A model generated the notes under the pieces. It was not told the DNA's origin. It saw nothing but the letters and a program-made list of their open reading frames with translations, and made no database searches. A stretch of 64,000 bases of DNA, from positions 16,211,296 through 16,275,295 of the forward strand of contig CM056389.1 in NCBI GenBank assembly GCA_029718625.1, in the 5' to 3' direction. Origin of the DNA: Synaphobranchus kaupii. Taxonomy: Eukaryota; Chordata; Actinopteri; Anguilliformes; Synaphobranchidae. Positions 47,135 through 59,100 of this stretch are shown in pieces. The position numbers and the translations under genes were made by a program. Every line of letters begins with the position of its first letter. Position 1 is the stretch's first letter.

Positions 47135-50100
47135 CTGTGAAGGACAACACCGCGCGGGTTGGCGGTTATCTGAACGGAACTGAACTGAAAATAGAGCGAG
47201 GGAGGTAGGCCTAACACACTGTTTGGTGTTGGGAACATTTGCTGTGTTAGGAATGGTTGGTGTTAAGGAGGTGTGGTTTTGGGCATGTGTGATGGGTATT
47301 TAGTGTTGGGAACGTTTGGTGTTGGAGATGCTTGGTGTTGGTAATGTTTGGTGTTGGAGATGTCTGGTGTTGGAGATGTTTGGTGTTGGGCATGTTTGGT
47401 GTTGGAGATGTTTGGTGTTGGGCATGTTTGGTGTCGGAGATGTTTGGTGTTGGGCATGTTTGGTGTCGGAGATGTTTGGTGTTGGGCATGTTTGGTGTTG
47501 GTGATGTTTAGTTTTTGGAATGTTTGGTTTTGGGAATATTTAGTGTTGGGAATGTTTGGTGTTGGGAATATTTAGTGTTGTGAACGTTTGGTGTTGGTGA
47601 TGTTGTGTTGGGAATGTTTAGTGTTGGAGATGTTTGGTGTTGGGAATGTTTGGTGTTGGGAATATTTAGTGTTGGAGATGTTTGGTGCTGGGAACCTTAG
47701 GCTTGCCCACCTGTATTCGGCTGTTGCCCCAGTCTGCCACAATGATGTTCCCATTGGCATCGACTGCTACGCCTGTGGGGGCGTTGAACTGCCCGTTCCC
47801 CTCTCCGTGGGAGCCGAATTTGAAGAGGAACTCCCCGTCAGCATTGTAGACCTGAGGAGAGGAAGTGAACGCATGGCCCATGACTCTGTACCCTAAGAGG
47901 GCTTCTGTATGCTTAACGTTACGTTAGTCAACACATAACAAGAATGTAATGTGGCATTTCTGGGCTGTTAATAGGCCATAGTTAGACTCCAATGGAGACC
48001 ATCTGTATTGAAATCATATCCACCAAAACCAGCATTGGATAAACCTGAGGGGTGTACTACGAAGTGAGATTAAGGGGATAACAAGCTAAATTAAGCTTCA
48101 ACCCTGGGTTTTCTGTATCATGAAGCCCACTCACTTTTAATCGGGGTATATTGCCATGGCAACTTACTCTGCATGGCTAACCTGCTATCGGATTGAAACA
48201 TATAAAAGCACCGCCCTTTGACCAATCGACTCCTTGGTATTGGAAAAAGGTGTCTCTATGCCAAAGAATCCCGTAGAGATATGTGTGGATTGTGAGGGAA
48301 TCTCTTCGCAGGGCGAGATTGGTGAGTTTCGCAAAACATTTTCTGAGTTCCGGAAAATGATTGACAGACTTTTTTATGAATAAACATTGGTGTGATTGCT
48401 TCAGCAAGATTTTAAACATGCTGTATCAAGTTTAAAGTTTAGGAGCTCTACAATGTAGTGGTACAGTTGTCACATTAGAACACACTGTATGACAATGTAC
48501 TGAGAGTATAGATTTATTTGTTGCGAGTGGTAAGGTGAATAAGGTATTAACTAATAAATTTATCCTGCACGATGAGCTTTTCTTTTCAAAAGCTCCTCCC
48601 TGGCTCTGTCCATTACATCTGTCCGTATCAGTCTTTTTTCCCCACAGGAGAGAAATACGCTGCTCTAGTACAGCCCATGCTGCACCGCTATAAGTTCGTT
48701 GTTGCAGTCACCGCCCCTTTTATGGGAACGTGCACGTACTTTGATTAATAAAGCCAGTGTTCACTTAGAAAGTTGATAACCACTTTCCTAGTACCGGTTA
48801 AGCCAGATTGCGGTGGTTACGCTTCCTGAAGCCAGCTAACGCAAAGAAACGCTGGCTATGTTAAGCTTCCTTCGTAGTATACCCCCCTGGACATCTTTAC
48901 AGAGATGGTTGTGGAGATATTTTTGAGTTTAACTGCTTGATCAGGTGAAGAAAACGGAAAGGCCTTACCTTCACGGAGTGATTGTGGAAGTCCGTCACCA
49001 CAATTTCATTCTTGTTATTTACTGCGACAAAGTGTGGGCCTGGAGTGACAATAGGGGAAAAGTGAGGAGGAGGAGGAGGAGGAGGGGGGCGGGGGGAGGA
49101 AGATAAGAACAGAGAGGACAGATTCGCTGTGAAATCATACGATCTCAGAGGAAGTGCTGTTTTAAAGGACTTCCTTCCGCACTGCAGCATTTCAGTTCTT
49201 GTCCAAGATAAAGTGTATGTTCTGTACTTCTTATCTGTACCCTCCTGCCCACAATTATTTATTGTTCAGTAAAAACCTGTTTTACAGAATTCAAGGCAAG
49301 GACACGTGCTTCTGTCAAATCAAAGGCACTGGTTTGTTTTGTACGGATTTATTCCTTGATTTTTGCACGCTGATTTAAAAACAAAAAAAGCCTCAGGCTA
49401 CACAATCGATGCTTCAAATATTGAATGATTAACACTTTAATGATTATAATTATTTGGAATTATTGGAATGATCGTCTTTCTGGAATGTCTTTACACTTAA
49501 AGCTAGAGGTAGCTATGGAAGGACAGGCTGATAAGTAGTTCTTCCCCACTGAACAGAGGAAAGAGAGCCGTTTACAGGGGAAAGAGCCATTTACAGGGGT
49601 GCGCACACAATACTTACTGAACACGGGACCAGATTTACTAAGCTTTTGCTCCAGTGCTAAGTTTGCACCACTTTTTTCTAAAAGGAATGAAAAACAAAAA
49701 ACAAAGATGCAGAGTTAGAAACGAAAGACCCAAACAAACGGTCTTAATGACGAGGGACATCATCCTGGCCTCAACAACTGCAGCCAATCACAAGTGGGAG
49801 ATAAACAACTGCAGCCAATCACAAGTGGGAGGTAAACAACTGCAGCCAATCATAAGTGAGAGGTAAACAACCGCAGCCAATCACAAGTGGGAGATAAACA
49901 TTTGCCAGCATCCTCATTGGTCAGTTCCTCTTAGCCAGTAGCACACAGTTTGCAAACCATAACCAATCCTTGTGCCTCCCATGCATGGCACCAGCCAGAT
50001 GACTATGGAAAAAGGACCACCATCGGTTGTTGAGCTCACAGATTAGGCTCGCTGCAAGCCAGGCAAAAACCAGTCATGGGCCAGCCAAGGAGAGGAAGAA

Positions 50101-53100
50101 CAAGAGATGGGTGGGGGCAAGAGACGACAAGGGAAAGAAGAAGACAGATGGAGGGGGAGTTTTGGGCTGGGACCCAATCAAAACCTTCACCCATCTGGTA
50201 ATCTCTCAAGGCTGTGGGAGAGCTTGCATTTAGAAGGAAGCCGTCTCTGTTTGCCTTACTGAACGCGTAGGAGGGCTTCCTGTTCTACATCAAAATGGCC
50301 GCCATGGACGCGGTCTCATCAATACAACAAAACAGGCAGGTCAGACATGAGTTTGCCTTCGCCTAGGGCCTGAAATACCACAAGGTCTGAGCCCCAGGAC
50401 AGAAAGGAGGAGAAAATAAGAAATGTTTACAGAAATGGGGGGGAAAAAAATAGAGAACAAAATGTAAATTAGTATCGATGAAAGAGTGAGATGTTATGAA
50501 CCCAGAAATGGCTGGAGCCACATTTCCCTGTATCAAATCACTGAACGATTCTTTGAACCAGTCAAAACATTTTGCTCTTCACATCAGAATAAAATGTTTG
50601 GTTGAAATGAGAACAAAATGATTGGCTGAGATCAGTTATAGCGTACGGAAGCTCTGTCCATTTTTGGTTCATAAGGCCTTATTCTCTCATCACTTTGCAT
50701 TATATTGAATGAATAAAAAAGGGTTGGCAGATATGTAAATTAATAATAATAAAAAAACTCCTTTAACACTAGCACTCAAGCCTGGGTAAATCTGGCCCAC
50801 CTCACCTCATCACACAAGGAGGCAATGAGGGAATTAATTCAGTTTATAACAATGTTATATTTGTATTCCTCAATATCTCATTTGGACATCCTGCGGGTAT
50901 TTTACAGAGCAGGATAAGGGTGTTATCTGGCTAACCTTTGTAAATATTTTGAATTTTATGACATCCGATTGGATGAGAGCATGGATCACTTCAAAATATT
51001 TACAAAAGTTAGTCGTCTAACTGCTTGATCCTGCTTTGTGAAGAATCACCTAGTTTTGTTTATTTATTTACTTATTTATTTTAGATGTGAGAACCATATT
51101 TATAAATGTATAAAATGCCACAGATGTATAAAATATGTATAAAATGCCACAGAGTTATAGAAACCCTACTTCAAATGCTTTACTGGAGTAACTGGAAAGA
51201 TTGTTACCTATCAACTTGGACATAAAAGAATAATCGTCCTTCTATAAAGCAAACTTTCTGATATTTCATCTTAACCGTTTACTTTTAAACGGTAATGGTT
51301 ATTGTTAGTTTATTGTAGAGTTTGTGTGTGTTAAGGCTTGGAATTTCAGAAAAAAGCAAGCTGGTGAAAGGCCAACATTGGGTGCAAACACATCAAACCG
51401 TCTTCAGCTATAAGAATATTTGAAGAGTCACATGCAGGGAGCATCGCTCTTGAGGTGGTCATCACTGGTGGCCATCGTCTGGCCCTGAAGGATTTTGGAG
51501 GGTGTGCTCTGTTCCTCTGGGGAACTTCCCCTTGGGGCTTCGGCCTCCACCCCTGTACCTGCAAACTGCCTGTCGGATGTCCCTCTGGCTCCGAATTTAG
51601 TCACCAGTTTCCCGTTGGACTGGAATATGAAGACACAGCAGGCCTTATTGTCAACGGCGATTATGTGACCGTTGCGGTCCACGGCGACGCCCTTCGGCCC
51701 CATCAGACGGCCCGCTCCAATTTTGTTCTGCAAAGGAAGGATGGTTGCCGGTGAGAGTCTGGAATACTGTTGGCAGGGGCACTAGGGAAGCTGTCGGAAT
51801 GTTCTTCCGTTCAGCCGAAAATTCCGAGCCCGCACCTTGAACTTCCCGTCAGAGGAGAAGATGCTGACCCATCGGTTGTCGTAGTCGGCCACGATTATGT
51901 CGCCGTTCATATCCACGGTGACACCAGTGGGACGCTGTAGCTGCCCGGGGGAACGACCTCTGACCCCAAACCTCAGCTTGAACTGTCCGTCATTGGAGAA
52001 CACCTTCAAAAGGAACAGGTGAGGGACTTTTAACAGTGTAACAACAGATATGGGGAGAAACTGAAAGCCACAGAAAACTATACATTAAATGCTGTTTTGT
52101 TTATTTCTGAACCAAGAACATTTTACAATTATGGGAAACATCCCATAACATCCATATGGGCAAAATCCCGTAATTCTAAAGTATTTTTTAGTCTTGTGCC
52201 TATGGTTTCTCTGTCATTGCATGCAGTGTTATATAAATATAGTGTTCATTTTTTCTTGTGTTCATTAGTCATCTGCTGTGCTTTCTTTAACAATCTAATT
52301 TCCTCCTTAGAGATTAATAAAATATTCATCATCATCTTCAACATATTAATCATCCATTCCATACAGAATATAAACCGTGTTGACTCTGCAGTGACCCTAC
52401 ATGGCCTTTAGAGGCCTCCCTAAAGCCCAGGTAACACACCTGTACCTGTGGCGTGTGCTCACCTGGATACACTGGGCTCCCTAAAGCCCAGGTAACACAC
52501 CTGTACCTGTGGCGTGTGCTCACCTGGATACACTGGGCTCCCTAAAGCCCAGGTAACACACACACACCTGTACCTCTAGCGTATGCTCACCTGGATACAC
52601 TGGGCTCCCTAAAGCCAAGGTAACACACACACACCTGTACCTCTAGCGTGTGCTCACCTGGAAATATTGGGCTCCCTAAACCCCAGGTAACACACACACC
52701 TATACCTCTAACGTGAGCTTACCTGGATACACTGGGCTCCCTAAACCCCAGGTAACACACACACACACCTGTACCTCTAGCGTGTGCTCACCTTGATACA
52801 CTGGGCTCCCTAAACCCCAGGTGACACACACACACCTGTACCTCTAGCATGTGCTCACCTGGATATACTGGGCTCCCTAAACCCCAGGTAACACACACAC
52901 ACCTGTACCTCTAGCGTGTGCTCACCTGGATACACTGGGCTCCTTAAACCCCAGGTAACACACACACACCTGTACCTCTAGCATGTGCTCACCTGGATAC
53001 ACTGGGCTCCCTAAACCCCAGGTAACACACACACACCTGGACCTCTAGCGTGTGCTCACCTGGATACACTGGGCTCCATAAACCCCAGGTAACACACCTG

Positions 53101-56100
53101 TACCTGTAGCATGTGCTCACCTGGATGCACTGGTTGTTGCTGTCTGCCACCACCACTCTGCCGTTGCTGGAGGTGGAGATGCCCTGCAGGTTAGTGAACT
53201 CTCCCCTCTCCCGCCCACGCGTACCTGAGAGAGCACAGCGGCACAATAAAGCAGCCCTGAGGTCACAAATCTACAACGGAATCCTTCGAGGAAAAAAAAA
53301 GAACCGAAAGGATGTAGATTCTAGAACACTGAGTAATACATTCCATTCCATTATGGTACATTAGCTCCATTTAGCAGAAGCTCTTTTGCAGAGAATTTTA
53401 CAATGCAGGAACACATAAGTGCATTTGAGCAACAGCGCCAGGCCTGGCTAACAGCGCTCCCAGATCGGCGAGTGTATGTGCAGCATCATTAAAGCACTAC
53501 ATTTAACCACATTAACCTCAGCAACCAAGAACAATGATGCAAATATTATATACACACAGAGAAATAAACAATAACATCAAAATACCTTTGCTTTGTTGCC
53601 ATTATTTCCAGCATCTTATTTAGTCTTCTGCAAATGTTATTTCTATATTCTCCTTTTATGCTTCTGCAAATTAATACATTTTCATTTCATTGTATCTGTA
53701 CATGGCCATCTGCCTTGTTTCTATAAATGAAAATGTGTCATGCAGCTTAATCTGGTTGTTTTGATTACTGTGCATTGTCCCTTTTAACAAATTAAAACAA
53801 GGAAATTACGTACGTACAAAAGAACAAACTGAACATTTTAAATCAGGGGTTCACAACCTCAATCCTGGAGGTTTCTGTGTGCGGCTTGTGTTCCAACCAA
53901 TTAATCTGGTTTAATATTATAGACACAAATGCTGGTTCATACCTCTATCGGACCACAGTAATACATGTCTATGTCTACAGTCAGCAGATCCACCTTTTAT
54001 GGCTTTAACAAAAATGCCAGATGAAATAAATGATTGTGCTACTTAAATAATAAATAATTAGGCACAGAGGTTGGAGTACAAAGGCATTCTTGCTTGACCT
54101 ATGTCATGACAGTTCCTTCAAACACACTGATTTACCTTAACTTATGTCCTGACGGTTCTTTCCAACACACTGTATTACCTTGACCTGTGTCATGACAGTG
54201 CATTCCAAGACAAACCACTGCTCAAAATGAAAACTTAATTTAAGGCAAAAATGTGCACCACTCCATAGTTAGCCAGCTTTGTATAGGTCAGAGCTACATG
54301 AATGAATGAACAAATACATAAATTAATCTACGTACTGCTATAAATATCAGGGGGTTATACTACAAAGTAAAACCCGGAACCCTCCCAAATCTGGAACATG
54401 GACTGGAGTAAAAACAGCCGTTCCAGATTTTACTCAGTGCACTTATCCAACTAACTCCGTAATCCTGCTTCGTAGTATAGCCCCCAGATATAAGACGAGT
54501 GCAAAATCCAAAATGTCCCTTTGGTCTGTAAACGAAAAGAAAGTACGTGATCTCACCGACTCTGTAGATGAGCTCGTCCTCGATGGGGTTCTCCTTCTTC
54601 TTGCTGGTGCTGTACATGCTGGAGGGGCGCCTGACGGCCTTCTGCCGAATGTGCCCCCCGCCCCCGCTCGGCGACTTCACCCTCCGTTTGACGTCGTCGG
54701 GGGACTGGGGCACGTCGGAGGGCTTGACGGCGCGCAGTCGGAAGGGGCTCCCCCTCACGGGCTGCCCGTAGAGCAGCAGGGCGAAGGAGAACTCCCCCTC
54801 CGAGCGCAGCGTGTACCCCACCTCGTACGTGCCGTTCTTGTTGTCCGCCACCTCGGCCTCGGCCCGCGCCCCGTCGGGCCCCACGATCTCGGCGTGGAGG
54901 GCGGCGTTGCCCGTGCGCACCAGCTCCCCGTCCTTGTCCTTGGTGGTGACGGTGACGGACGCGTGCTGGCCCACCAGGGCGTGCCGCAGCCCCTCCCCCG
55001 TGGCCACGCTGGTGTGCCCCACGGCTCCCGTGGTGAGCAGGACCCCCAGGTTTTGGATGGAGCGGCGCAGGCCCTCCGTCTCCACCAGGCAGTCCAGGTG
55101 GCCGTTCTCGTGCGGCTGCTCGGGGAAGTCGTGGCGGGCCAGGGCGCTGACCCGCTCGCTCATCTGCTTCTGGACCAGCAGGACCTCGGTGGCGCTGCCG
55201 TGGTCTAGGGCCTGCTGCGTGAAGCTGCAGCTGCTCTGGATGTGCTCCTTCCCCTGGAGCAGGGAGGCCAGCTGGGCCTGGAGAACCTGGGGGTTCAGCA
55301 GCCGGGTCACACCCTGACACCCCAATACCCCTAACACCCGACACCCTGACACCCCAATACTCCTAACACCTCGACACCCCAATACTCCTAACACCTCCAC
55401 ACCCTGACACCCCAATACTCCTAACACCTCGACACCCCAATACTCCTAACACCTCGACACCCTGACACCCCAATACTCCTAACACCTCGACACCCTGACA
55501 CCCCAATACTCCTAACACCTCGACACCCCAATACTCCTAACACCTCCACACCCCAATACCCCTAACACCTCCACACCCCGACACCCTGACACGCCGACAC
55601 CCCAATACTCCTAACACCCCGACACCCCAATACCTCTAACACCTCGACACCCCAATACCCCTAACACCGCGACACCCCAATACCCCTAACACCTCCACAC
55701 CCCAATACCCCTAACACCCCTAACACCTCGACACCCTGACACGCCGACACCCCAATACCCCTAACACCTCGACACCCCAATACCCCTAACACCTCGACAC
55801 CCCGACACACGGGCAAGCATGGGAGGGCCAGAGGGCCTGTCTCCCACACCCTTGCACTCATCCCCACACAGGGACAAAGCCTCAGCTCTGGTTAGTTCCA
55901 CTGTCCCAGCTTTAACTGCCTGGAGTGGTTATATGAAAGAGTAAAACAGCTTGGATCTTGTAAGCTTTTGACACCTTATAACAGGGGTTGGCATCTATCC
56001 TCGGGCCAATATTTTTTTTTAGCAGATGTTGGGCGGGCCACACCATAATTACAAAAACTTGCAGGCTAATTGCCTGCAATATTAATCACACCTGACAAAT

Positions 56101-59100
56101 ACGCCTACATAACGACAATAAGATTAGAATGCGTTACCCTGACTACACTGCGTTACCTAATGCGCTAACCCATCTCACTGTTTTCAAATCAACTTTCAGG
56201 CTACAGTAGCCTACGTCGCAAACGTGCATGGTTGGCTACAACATCATTTAAAGTATAAGACCTACCAGACTATTACTGCCAGGATGCTGGGAGAGAGAGA
56301 GAGAGAAATGAGGATGAAGGGAAGAAGGGAGTGAGTGAGAGAGGAGGAGGAGGAGGATACTATGAGAGAGAAAGAGAGGACTATGCTGGGAGATAAAAAG
56401 AGATGATTCTGGGAGAGAAAGAGAGAGTGAGGAATGCTGAGAGAGGGAGAGAAAGAGAGGAGGGAGAGCAGCAGTGACAGCAGAGGATTCTGGGAATGGG
56501 GGGGGTGGAGCTGACCTTCTGCTTGGTGCTGCAGATGTTCTCCAGGTCGTTGATGAGAGCGCTCTTGCGCAGGTGCAGCGCTCGCTCCAGCTCCTCGAAG
56601 GTGCTGCTGATCTCGCTCACCGCCTCGTTCTTACGCTCCATCAGCTGCCGGGAGATCTCGTTCACTAGCTCGATGGCCGCCGTCAGCTGGGGGAGCCTGG
56701 TGGGAGAGCGGCGAAAAGCGCCCCGTCAGAACGGACCCGGCCAGAACCATTCAGCCCAAACTCTGACCAAATTACCAGGACAACACCACTTAGGGATCCC
56801 ATATGTGACAACATTACTGACATTTTAAACAGTTATGGGGTTTAGTTATACTAAGCCGTTTCCTTGCCACAGTTTGCATTAGGCTTGCTAGTGGGGGTTT
56901 AGGCCGGGGTTTTCTGCTAAGCGTATTGTGACAATTGTTTGTGAAATGTGCTATATAAATACATTTCGATTTTTTTAAATTTGTTTTTGTAAACTGATAT
57001 GTAATTGTGGCAAATCGGGGCAATCTGACACCACGCCTACTGGTTAAATGGGCACGCTCACCAGGCTTGGGTTAGCCAATCAGCTCAAGCCTGGTGCGGG
57101 TGCCCATTTAACCAGTAGGCGTGGTGTCAGATTGCCCCGATTTGCACTCCTAGACCGAGCCCCGCCGTAGTAATCAATCAAATCAAACAGTGCTGAGTGT
57201 TTAAACCCATTTTTACTTTGAATTAGTCACACATTCCTACACCACTTTGTAATGAAGAAAAGAAAAGTCATTGGTCTGTACATAAATGCATATGGAAATG
57301 ATCTATAACAACTTCTACATTAAAGATTTACTCAGTATGACAGACAGTATGTAGGACAGACAGTATGTATGACAGACAGTATGTACGACAGACAGTAAGG
57401 TAATACCTAAAGTAAGGTAATGCATTATGAACTTTGCTATGGTAACGCTGTAGAATCCCACCGAGGCTGGAGACAAAAATAAGCTTCCCCCCTTCTTGTC
57501 CTAAAGGTATGGAATACACCTGTACCTGTTGCGAATTGCGTCCAGCTGGTTCTTGAGGGCGGCCTTGTGCTGTTCCAGGACGTCCCGCAGTGGTACGGTC
57601 ACATGCTCCCGGTGTTCCCCCTCGGTGCAGTCCAGACACATCGCCGTCTCGCACGACTCGCAGTAAAACTCCATCACCTGCAGGGGGCGCCGGAGGACAA
57701 GCCGGTGTTACATGTTAATCACTCCGCACAGGAAACGGTGCCAAGCTTTTGCACTTTTTGTTCCACTTCTGTGTAACTGCTGGCTGCCGTCTGTTCCGCC
57801 TTCACCCCCACCCTGATTTTCCCTGCGCTCGTGGGCCAAAATGAAGAGACGAAGATCTGGATTCAATCAACATTATTATTCCTTAATTCTGCAAACGTTA
57901 CTGATTTCCTTCACAAAACACAGTTTGGCAAATTTGGTTTTGGTGATTACTTAACTTGGCAAGCGGGTGAGCTGGGGAAGGAAGAAAGGACAAATCTGTG
58001 TAACTGTGTAAGAAGAAGAACAAATCAAATTTTAAGGCCTAAAAGTTGAATCCAGGCCTAATAGTTTTGCCTCTGGCAACTCTTTCCTGCATGTTTAGGG
58101 ACTTGTAGAGCTTTGATAGAGGCAGGATGGAGCTCGCCTCGCCCTGGTACTTAGGGACAGGACGGCGCAGGATAGGGGCTCATTTTGCGCAGGTGATAGC
58201 CAGTGGCGACTGGCTCCTGAACTGAAAACTGACAGTGCCAAAAAACTTCCCCTTAAACAGATTATTGTTCTCGACCTGGGGCGGTATTCCACAAAACAGG
58301 ATTATCACGTTATCCAGACCCAACTGTGAGGACTATATGGTTGTATCCTCACATTAGTCAGACTGCAGTCGACGAAAACGCACTAGAATCTGGTTTAGGA
58401 GTGTGATTTAGTCATGAATATTGTTAGCTGCTGATATTGAAGAACGTTTCTGAGTGGTATTGGTATTATTTTAGAATTATCTGGCTAACTTGATTACCCT
58501 GCTTAGTGGAATACCCCCCTGTTTTCAATAATTTCCCAAGATAACGACAGCGATTCATTCACAAATTACTCAATAACATCAGATAGAGTTCTCCTCAATT
58601 AGGCTATTAGACGAGCAATAAAATGATTTTCATTTGCATTGCAAAATTGTGCACATTTTATTGACAATATGTAAAATTGTGGATACATGTATTCTTCGTT
58701 CTCCACACTCACACTCAGAGAAAATTCACAGCAAAGATCTGCACTGCACATATTTTTTCGATTTAAAATCTTGAGGCGCAGGTTTTGTTTGATCGGCTTT
58801 ATTGCAGGCTGTGCTGAAAGCTCAGGAGGTTACAGAGTAGTGTACTTAGTGAGTAAAACAAATTTTTCCAAATTTTGTTTATTGTTTAATCTCCCTTACA
58901 TGATGTGACGAAAGGAGCTGTGTGTTTACCTGCCAATAGATTTATTGATTATTGAGTTAATTTAATTTTCCTTGATTAACAAGTGTGCCAAACAATAATT
59001 CAGATTGTTGGCGCACTTGTTAATGAAGGAAAAGTTATTGAAATAGGTTGACACCAATGATGAGTTTAATGGGAAGTTTTCCGTCTATTTTCAACTCAGC

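Noticed and set aside
46905..47150. 81-residue minus frame running through the poly-G tract after the trim3 stop
   Set aside because: It is a different frame from exon 11; the conserved YRYLQ stop at 46982 is clear.
54513..55344. Plus-strand 231- and 168-residue frames and a 263-residue minus frame
   Set aside because: Shadows of trim3 exon 5; Arg/Ala/Gly-rich composition and no homology.
55300..55810. Telomere-like repeat (CCCCTAACAC)
   Set aside because: The unit is 25 bp and only loosely resembles CCCTAA; it is intronic in trim3.
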